Virus record (IMG/VR): IMGVR_UViG_3300009154_000151
Location: 1 to 33,514 of that record
Source of the DNA: a virus
DNA: 33,514 nt
Reading direction: 5' to 3' (one strand)
In this document: positions 23,068-30,200 of the stretch, in pieces
Numbering within the stretch: the stretch's first letter is position 1
How the letters are laid out: every line of letters starts with the position of its first letter
Notes under the pieces: generated by a model
Database searches by the model: none
What the model was told of the DNA's origin: nothing
The model's input: only the letters and a program-made list of their open reading frames with translations
Position numbers and translations under genes: made by a program

Positions 23068-23319
23068 TTAGTTGTCGGTCTGCTCGTCGAACTCTGCTTC
23101 GTCGATGCCGTCGTCTTCGTCAATACCATCATCCTCATCTTCTGCCAGCACGTTTGCAGCAACTTCAAACTGCGCTTCGATGTGCGACGAGAAGAGGGAG
23201 CTAACGGTAAACTCGCTAATGCCGCTCTCAACAGCAACAGCAAAAGCAACAGAGAAGAGGGCGTTCAATGCGTCGATAGGCTCGGAACCATCAATCGCTT
23301 CAATGATCAAGTCTTTCAT
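23068..23319 (-). CDS. Small acidic hypothetical protein (83 aa)
   Basis: An 83-residue protein with a helical hydrophobic N-terminal half (IDALNALFSVAFAVAVE) and a strongly acidic tail containing the doubled unit EDDGIDEDDGIDE. GGAG six bases before the ATG (23326-23329 on the plus strand as CTCC) supports the start. Its leader holds a hairpin, and another hairpin lies between its stop and the endonuclease gene. No family is recognised. Acidic phage proteins of this size can be DNA mimics or chaperones, but nothing here shows either. Confidence 0.65.
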   Translation of the reverse strand: MKDLIIEAIDGSEPIDALNALFSVAFAVAVESGISEFTVSSLFSSHIEAQFEVAANVLAEDEDDGIDEDDGIDEAEFDEQTDN

Positions 23320-23329
23320 GAGAATCTCC

Positions 23330-23356
23330 GGGGTTAGGTGGGCGGACGCCCACCCC
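23330..23356 (-). promoter_or_regulatory. Leader hairpin before the acidic protein gene
   Basis: GGTGGGC (23337-23343), loop GGAC, GCCCACC (23348-23354) form a 7-bp stem, lengthened by GG/CC pairing across a TTA bulge. On the minus strand the stem ends right beside the GGAG ribosome site of the 83-residue gene. It fills most of a 66-base gap (23320-23385) and could be an RNA processing or stability element, or part of a weak terminator. Confidence 0.5.
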
Positions 23357-23385
23357 GAGTCTATGGTCTAAGTAAGACAGCCAGA

Positions 23386-23568
23386 TTACTTCTTCAAGCC
23401 CTTGAGCGTCTCGGCCAGTCGAGCGCGTTTACCCAGAGTACCGGGCTTCTTTGCGGCAGCGGCTAGTTTCTTCTCAGGGATGGGCTTACCCGGCTTGGCA
23501 CCGAGTTCAGCCCGAAGTGCCCCTTTTGTCTTGGGGTTGAGCGCTTTCTGAATCCACTTCTCAGCCAT
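23386..23568 (-). CDS. Small basic conserved phage protein (60 aa)
   Basis: The ATG at 23568 gives MAEKWIQKALNPKTKGALRA and a very basic chain with GAKPGKPIPEKKLAAAAKK and a terminal LKGLKK. The frame extends upstream to 23658, but that part lies inside the neighbouring gene. I recognise the pattern (MAEKWIQKA followed by GALRA and PGKPIP) from many phage genomes, where it has no proven function. Its charge would suit DNA or RNA binding. The start overlaps the previous gene by eight bases. Confidence 0.75.
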   Translation of the reverse strand: MAEKWIQKALNPKTKGALRAELGAKPGKPIPEKKLAAAAKKPGTLGKRARLAETLKGLKK

Positions 23569-23722
23569 TTTGCTCTTCAGCTTTTGGCACTTGAGGGATT
23601 GCCTGCTCGCGGATTGCTTGGACGGTGTCAGCAACCGCTTCGTACGGAGCTTTACCAAGCGCGGCCATAATCAGGTTGACTTGAGCCAGCGGCAGCTTGA
23701 GGGTGATTTCGGTGTTTTCCAT
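23561..23722 (-). CDS. Small conserved phage protein (53 aa)
   Basis: The sequence begins MENTEITLKLPLAQVNLIMA, continues ALGKAPYEAVADTVQAIREQ and ends PKAEEQNG. A beta strand followed by two amphipathic helices, with LPLAQVNLIMAALG, is a pattern I know from small phage proteins encoded near tail and lysis genes. The ATG overlaps the preceding stop as TAATG, and the stop overlaps the next ATG by eight bases, so it is embedded in a coupled series. Function is unknown. Confidence 0.7.
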   Translation of the reverse strand: MENTEITLKLPLAQVNLIMAALGKAPYEAVADTVQAIREQAIPQVPKAEEQNG

Positions 23723-24045
23723 TAGTGGACCCATGGTAGTGGTGGAGAAACGACAGGCGGATTTTTCGCGTTGTCAATTTGAGATTGTACAGCAGCCTCG
23801 GCAGATGCCTTGTCTACGCCGCTCGACCATATCCAGCCAAGCACTTGGTCTTGAGTTAGCTGGTCATAAGGCGTGTAGGGCGTACCGGCTACATAGGTAA
23901 CTGAGCAGGTCGAGTAGACCGAGCCGTTGTAAGTGCCGTCCGTGCCGGAGCAGGTCCAGTGGCAACAAAAAACAACATCAGATTGGCCCTCGGCTTGAGG
24001 GTAACAATTCATTTGAGTAATAGACCATTCAAAAGTAGTTGCCAT
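23722..24045 (-). CDS. Conserved small phage virion-type protein (107 aa)
   Basis: ATG at 24045, with AGGA seven bases upstream, is preferred to the in-frame TTG six bases earlier. The protein has MATTFEWSITQMNCYPQAEG, then DVVFCCHWTCSGTDGTYNGS (a beta sandwich-like pattern), then YTPYDQLTQDQVLGWIW and a proline-rich end (NPPVVSPPLPWVH). This combination is common to a family of small proteins in tailed-phage genomes, usually near tail genes; I know no experimental role. It follows the HNH gene by 11 bases. Confidence 0.75.
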   Translation of the reverse strand: MATTFEWSITQMNCYPQAEGQSDVVFCCHWTCSGTDGTYNGSVYSTCSVTYVAGTPYTPYDQLTQDQVLGWIWSSGVDKASAEAAVQSQIDNAKNPPVVSPPLPWVH

Positions 24046-24056
24046 TTTCAATCCTA

Positions 24057-24545
24057 TTAAATTCTGGCGTGGTCGCCGTGGTAAAGCAGTCTGGCTTCAT
24101 CAGCCACCAGACACGCAAGTTCAAAATCATCAAACACACCAAGGTGCTTTACTTTGTTTTGGAACTGTACTCTAGCCATCCATTTTTGACAGGGCTTGCT
24201 CCAAGCAACACCTTTGTGCCCAGACGTACTGTCTGAACGCAATTTTGAGTTACACGCATTAAACGACTTATTAGAAGCACGCAAATTTTCAATTTTATTA
24301 TTGTTTGTGTCGCCGTCAATATGGTCAATGATTTTTGGTATATATCCGAAGTACATCAAAAACACAATTTGATGTACATAAATTCGTTTTTTATTAATAG
24401 TGATTTTTTTGTAGCCATGCCCTGTCTTGGTTCCGGCCTCCAAACCAACTCCAGATTTGCGATGCCGTTTGCTTCGTTGTTTCCAAAACAATACCCCGTC
24501 CTTATGCTCAAATAGCAGACGCGCTTCTTCTTGTGTTAAGGCCAT
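24057..24545 (-). CDS. HNH homing-type endonuclease with AP2-like DNA-binding domain
   Basis: A 162-residue protein. The HNH core is around VHQIVFLMYFG (57-67) and DHIDGDTNNNKIENLR (74-89), followed by SFNACN (94-99). An AP2-like module occupies about 104-155 (SGHKGVAWSKPCQKWMARVQ then KHLGVFDDFE). This pairing marks mobile free-standing HNH endonucleases in phages. The gene is visibly richer in A and T than its neighbours and separates the tail fibre from small conserved genes, both suggesting insertion. Yet it begins with a TAATG overlap on the fibre stop, so it is expressed with the fibre. A 10-bp inverted repeat lies within it (24351-24377). Confidence 0.88.
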   Translation of the reverse strand: MALTQEEARLLFEHKDGVLFWKQRSKRHRKSGVGLEAGTKTGHGYKKITINKKRIYVHQIVFLMYFGYIPKIIDHIDGDTNNNKIENLRASNKSFNACNSKLRSDSTSGHKGVAWSKPCQKWMARVQFQNKVKHLGVFDDFELACLVADEARLLYHGDHARI

Positions 24546-27232
24546 TATTTGGCCTCCAGTTGGGTAATACGGATACGAAGGGATTGGATTTCTTTGACAA
24601 GCATTGGCACCAGTTTAGAGTAGTCCACAGCCATCATTTCATCTGGGTCTGCGGGTTGATGAACCGCTTCAGGTGCAACAGTCACAAGCTCTTGGGCAAC
24701 AAAACCAGCACGTTGATGTGTCTGATCTGTTTTCCAGTCAAAACTACGCACTTGAAGGGAATCAATAACGCTACCAAACTCAGGTGCATCAACAATGTTT
24801 TCTTTCAGGCGTTGGTCAGAGGTGACGTTGTAAAGAACAGCAGTTGTGCCTGATTGGGTGATGGAGCCAATGTTTGTTGCGTTATATCCAAAATATAAAT
24901 ATCCTGTCCCTGTTGCTGTGCCACTTGCGTGGTTTACATACATTGCTTTAGATTGGACATCTAAATCAAAACTGTCTGAGTTTTGTTCTGCTCTTGCTGT
25001 TTGTCCAACAAACAAATTCCCGCTTAAGTCTATACGGGCACGTTCTTGATTAGCAGTTTGATCGCGGAATGTTAAGTTTCCTGAAGCTGTTCCAACTGCG
25101 TACTCTCGTGGAATTGACTGGTCATTAAATGAAATTCCGACAGAACCGCCATTTGCCAAAGACAATGTGCGGCTGTAAGACGATGAAGCAGAAGTTGTAC
25201 CAACAAGCAAATTCCCACTCGCATCCAGCGTCATCGCCTGTGTGAAGGTGATTGCATTACCTGCTGTGCCGGAGGGGGCGTTGAAAAACTGATGTGCCCC
25301 GCCGTATTGGTTTACATACGATGCGCCAACGCCGCTGGTAATGTATTTCCAGCCACCGTTGTAATAGGCGTTTGCGCCGTAAGTCAGGCCACTGTTACCA
25401 AAGATGTTTGCGCCATTAAGCTGAATATTTCCACCATTCCCCCAAGCACTCGGAGTGACCCCCAGACCAAGGTTGCCGGAGGCGTCGAGGCGCATCCGTT
25501 CTGTTGGCGTAAAGTTAGTTCCAGCAGTTAACCCAGTATTAGCGGTAAAAATAGTATTTCCACTAAGCTGTTGAATTGACGATGCGGATGTTCCGTCTGG
25601 AGTCCACGGGCCACCACCGTAGTAGCGCATACCGTCAGCAACAACAATTCCACCGGCAGCAGGATTTTGCGATAAGTAACCGGATGTCGTTCCGTCGTTT
25701 ATTAAACGCAGGTTGTAGTTGTTTGCGCTAAAAGCGTAAGAGCCTCGCAGAATTGCAGTGCCCGCAGAACCGCTACTTACATCTAACTTTACCGCTGGCG
25801 AAGTCGTCCCAATACCAAGATTCCCACTCGCATCCAGTGTCATCGCCTGAGTGAAGGTAATGGCGTTTCCTGCTGTGCCTGATGGGGCGGTGTTCCAGCG
25901 GTGTTCACCACTAACTTGAGCATAATAAGAAGATGCAAATCCAGTATATGCGTATTTAAAAGCTCCATCAAAATAAGCGTTAGCAGAAAAAAGCGTATTT
26001 GATTGTGCGTAGGTGTACAGCCCACTCCCAAGATAGCCTAATTCAAACGCACGACGGTTAGATGTGGTTTGCCAAGCACTCGGCGTAACCCCAAGACCAA
26101 GGTTGCCGGAGGTGTCGAATGTTGCTACGGTTGTGTTGTTGGTGCGTAACAACAATGGCTTATTGGCATACACGCCTAGATAAACATTAGTTGCGTCTGC
26201 CGCAAAATATGCCTGAGTTACACCACCAATACCAATTTCATACGCAACATTACCAGATGCTGTGTTAAGCGTTTCAGCTTTATTCCACGTTAAGAAATTA
26301 GGCGAAGTCGTCCCAATACCCAGCCCCGTGCCGGTTAGGCGCATTTGTTCGGTGCCACCAATTTTTCCTACAACTGCCGTATCACCCGCCAAGTAAACGG
26401 TACTGCCAAACATTGACACTGGAAGATACGCATTTTCGGCAGAGTTGGTGCTTTCAATTGTTGCGCCATCAGTGGAATTTGCGTAAGGCTTAATCCTCCA
26501 CTTTCCAGTTGCTCCTGACAGCTTCATGGCAAAAGCGTTGTCTGCGACGGTGTTAAACAACGTAGTCCCATCAAACGTCAGCGCAGACCCAGTAGTCAGA
26601 GCACTTGAACTAGATGCATAGACAACACCGTTAGCAGTGAATGATGTAAGTCCGGTCCCGCCGTAAGTTGTGCCGAGTGCATTTGTTAGGTTCAGCGTGT
26701 TCGCGGTGAGCGTCGTGCCGTTAAAGGTCAGGTTTGCCGAGTCGGTCTCAAGACCGCCCGTGGTGCTATACACCACCCGACCCGAAGTCAAGCCGGTGTT
26801 GGTGATGGAACTGAAAACCCCTGCGCCGGAAATATTGCTAATCTTTACAAAGTCAGAACCGTTCCAAGCAACCTGAGCCTTTTCACTCACACCTAGTGTG
26901 ACACCTGTCGTGGGGCCGGTACCGCGAATCGTGACCGTGTACGTCCCTGACGTATTGATGATTGTGTAGATCTTGCTCGCAGCAGGAGCCGTGATGGTGA
27001 TGTTGGCCGACGCGGGGGATGCGATGATAATCGCATATTGAGATGAAGTAGACCCAAGGCTTGACCCGGTGGTCTTAGTTAGCGTGGTGTCCCCGGTAAC
27101 CGTCAAAGCGCCAGCAACTGCGGAGTCAAGATAGTTTGTCAGGTAGTTGTTGACAGTATCGCCCCAAGTACCAGACAGCTCCCCCGTAACAGGAAGCGCA
27201 AGTCCAAGCAGAGTGGTATACGAAGTTGCCAT
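24545..27232 (-). CDS. Tail fibre with C-terminal S74 self-cleaving chaperone domain
   Basis: An 895-residue fibre. The N-terminus (LPVTGELSGTWGDTVNNYLT) is a common fibre attachment region. The shaft has repeated units with GNLGLGVTPSAW, FTQAMTLDASGNLGIGTTSP and SGTAGNAI. The C-terminus is an intramolecular chaperone of peptidase family S74: SDQRLKENI at 805-813 holds the Ser805-Lys810 dyad, followed by FDWK, AGFVAQEL and VDYSKLVPMLVKEIQSL. Such domains drive trimer folding and then cut themselves off just before the serine, so the mature fibre would have about 804 residues. A ribosome site (AAGG) lies in the TAAGG junction nine bases from the ATG. It likely recognises the host surface. Confidence 0.9.
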   Translation of the reverse strand: MATSYTTLLGLALPVTGELSGTWGDTVNNYLTNYLDSAVAGALTVTGDTTLTKTTGSSLGSTSSQYAIIIASPASANITITAPAASKIYTIINTSGTYTVTIRGTGPTTGVTLGVSEKAQVAWNGSDFVKISNISGAGVFSSITNTGLTSGRVVYSTTGGLETDSANLTFNGTTLTANTLNLTNALGTTYGGTGLTSFTANGVVYASSSSALTTGSALTFDGTTLFNTVADNAFAMKLSGATGKWRIKPYANSTDGATIESTNSAENAYLPVSMFGSTVYLAGDTAVVGKIGGTEQMRLTGTGLGIGTTSPNFLTWNKAETLNTASGNVAYEIGIGGVTQAYFAADATNVYLGVYANKPLLLRTNNTTVATFDTSGNLGLGVTPSAWQTTSNRRAFELGYLGSGLYTYAQSNTLFSANAYFDGAFKYAYTGFASSYYAQVSGEHRWNTAPSGTAGNAITFTQAMTLDASGNLGIGTTSPAVKLDVSSGSAGTAILRGSYAFSANNYNLRLINDGTTSGYLSQNPAAGGIVVADGMRYYGGGPWTPDGTSASSIQQLSGNTIFTANTGLTAGTNFTPTERMRLDASGNLGLGVTPSAWGNGGNIQLNGANIFGNSGLTYGANAYYNGGWKYITSGVGASYVNQYGGAHQFFNAPSGTAGNAITFTQAMTLDASGNLLVGTTSASSSYSRTLSLANGGSVGISFNDQSIPREYAVGTASGNLTFRDQTANQERARIDLSGNLFVGQTARAEQNSDSFDLDVQSKAMYVNHASGTATGTGYLYFGYNATNIGSITQSGTTAVLYNVTSDQRLKENIVDAPEFGSVIDSLQVRSFDWKTDQTHQRAGFVAQELVTVAPEAVHQPADPDEMMAVDYSKLVPMLVKEIQSLRIRITQLEAK
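25211..25889. repeat. Duplicated 70-bp segment in the tail fibre gene
   Basis: Segments 25211-25280 and 25820-25889 are nearly the same, both encoding SGTAGNAITFTQAMTLDASG in the minus frame. They lie 609 bases (203 codons) apart. The adjoining GLGVTPSAW-coding segments near 25445 and 26080 are also duplicated, so the fibre shaft contains a large internal duplication of about 200 residues. Recombination between copies would change shaft length in frame. Confidence 0.8.
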
Positions 27233-27241
27233 CTTGAATCC

Positions 27242-30200
27242 TTAAATGTCCTGCCAGTTAGGCGTCTGACCAGTAGAAATTGTAGCCCAATTTGCGGTCT
27301 GCGTTGTGCCTATTGTAGCCCAATTTGCGGTCTGCTGGTCATCAATCGGTTCCCACAAAAGTCTAGCGCTAAACACTACCGTTCCGGTAGACGCTTCAGT
27401 AACCGCGATATTAAACGTACCAATGTTAGACGGCTGATCTTGCCCTGCCGCAGCCTCAGTAACTGCAATATTAAACGTACCAATGTTGCCGGAGGACTCT
27501 AGCGCCGACGCTACCTCATTAATGAGGGCCGTCATGAACGTAGTCGGAACTAGGGCTTCTAGCCCAGACGCAATCTCAGAAACAGAAAGGTTAAAAGTAA
27601 TACTAGGTGTTACGTTGTCTAACCCGGAAGCAGCCTCAGAAACAGAGTTGTTTGTGATTGTAAGTGAAAAGGCTGAATCGCTTCCAGCGGCTGATTCAGA
27701 AACGGAAATGCTAAAACTGCCAGTAGGAAAAACTTCGTCTAATCCAGAAGATAACTCTGAAACTAAAATATTAAAGTTTACAGTAGTGTCTATTTGGTCT
27801 TGGATAGAGCCTGTTTCATAAACACTAAGACTAAAATTAATTACATTAAATACCTCATCTAGCCCCGCGCCCGTCTCTAGTATATTAACAGTAAGTGTAC
27901 CAATAACAGATTGCAAATCTAATCCAGACGCAACCTCATCAATTACACCGTTAAAATTAAAGCCGCCGGATACAGACTCAATTCCAGATGAATTTTCGTC
28001 AATCAAGCTAGTAAAAATAAACCCGCCAGATATCGAATCTACCCCGGATGCAGATTCAGAGATTAATCCTACTAATGTAACTGCGCCCGCAGAAAAAATC
28101 CAACCGTACGAACCAAGATTTGTTGAGTTTGCTCCTGCGTACCATGTATTAGAAACCGGAAACGCGCGGACGTTTGAAAGCGAAAGATAATCAGGCGCGG
28201 TAACTCTAAAAGAACTGTTTAATATTAAAGTCCCCGGAGATGCTGCGCTTGTACCTGTAATAGACAATACCCTACCCGACGCGCCCGTTCCAGTGAACTG
28301 ACTTAGCGTTTGATAGGTTGAACCAAGGGCTATGGTTGCAGCTCCAGTCGCGCTATAAGTATTAGTAATGTCGTAGAACGTATTACTGTCATTAAGCGTT
28401 AACGAGCCAGCACCACCTTGGTTTAAAGTAGTTCCGGAGTAGGAGATTCCACCACCAGCGAAAGTTTTTGCAGAAGCACTGGTTAAGCTAATTGTGCCCG
28501 TGCCCGTAACGGTAAGGCCAGTAGACGTTGTGCAATCCCAAGCTGTTCCACTACCAGCAATAGTCCAAGTACCAGAACCTATTGCTATCGCTCTTGTAGA
28601 GGAATAAGAAGAAAGAAATGTAGAAGTTGAACCAGTAAGACTTACATTGTAGTTGTTTGCATTAAAAGTTCCGCTAGTAACAGTAAGAGCGCCAGTAGAG
28701 GATGTATAGCTTACTGCAAGGGCGTCTTGCAGTGTAACTGTTCCACCGGGGGAGTTAATAATTAATTTATTAGCAAAAGGTCTCCCTGCGCTTGTGATTG
28801 TTTGAGCCGTTCTTCCAACAAAAGTAATTGCCGAGGTACCGACATTAGTAACTCCAGCTCCATTAATCCAATTTCCTACACATGATATCCCTACAGAGAG
28901 TGATAATGTCATTGTATTACTTGTGCGGGCGGACATATCAATTGTCCCAATATACCAATTAGCACCACTGATTGCTATGCTTGCTCCTGAGTTTAAACCA
29001 GTTGACTGAAATACGGCAGTGTCTTGGGCAAGCGGGAAATTGTTTACCGCTGGAGTTCCTCCGCTTGATGTGGCCCATGCCGTAGAGTTCCAGCTTCCTC
29101 CTCCAGCAAGGTTCCAGTAAACCGTCTTTGGCGCATCAAACGTGATGCCGCTGTTTCCTTTTTCGTCACCAAGCCTTGTCCCGCTAATAGGCGCTGCCGC
29201 TCCGGTTATATTAATGTCGCCAAAATTAACATCTGTTCCAGAAAAAGCATTTACCGTTAAACTTATTGGAGTAGCAAATGTACCCGATCTAATAGCTGTA
29301 CGGTATGTTGCGTTCGTCCCAGCGGAACATGTTAAAGTTCCATTAATGGTTTGATTGTCATTAAATAAAATTGATTTGTAACCTACAGAGCTTGGTGCAG
29401 AAGAAGTAAAATTGTTAAATGTGTTTGCTCCACTAACGGTTAATTGAGTGGCGCCCGAAAAAGAAAAATTATAAAAAGACTGGTTGTTTCCGTTAAAGGT
29501 CGCACTACTTCCACTAGATGTTATTGTTGATGTGCCTGCGTTAAAAGAAAAATTTGCTCTATTTGCTTCAGAAGTTCCAAAACCTATTGGCGTACTTCCA
29601 GATAGTGTAACAGTGCTTGAGCCAAGGTCAATTGATCTTTGGTTATTGTATGGCGAGTTTAAAGAGGCGGAGGTTACGCTATAGCCACCGGAACTAAAAC
29701 CGCCCACTACAATATTAATGTTGTTTGTTGAATTATTAAAGGCAGAACCAAGCAACCAATTAGACCCTAAACCAAATATTTGTACGAGATTAGTTATAGT
29801 GACCCCATTTGTTGTTATTGTTTTCCCTGCCGTGTTTCCACAAAAATCAATATACCCCGTGCTTAAACCCCAACTTACGCCGGTTCCTGATATTACAAAG
29901 TTTCCGAAAATAGCAAGATTTGCTGACCCCGACAAGGAAAGAGTACCAGATGTTGGACCAGAAAATGTTAAAGCGCCACAACGTAACAGAGTGCCTGTAC
30001 AAGTTACGGTATATGAGGTTGCGTTAGATGCTGAATTAAAAATAACCGTATCGACAGATGTTGGTACAGAAGCGTTACCTGCCCCACCAGACGTAGCAGA
30101 CCAGTTCGTAGTGGTCGTTAAGTCCCACGTTCCAGAACCTCCGCGCCAGTACCGCGTTACAGGAGCCGGAGCAACGGTAAGAATAAAGTTAGTCCCGCCA

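Noticed and set aside
23049-23249. Leu-rich minus-strand frame resembling a signal peptide
   Set aside because: It is a shifted reading of the acidic protein gene; the 83-residue frame has the ribosome site and better coding character.
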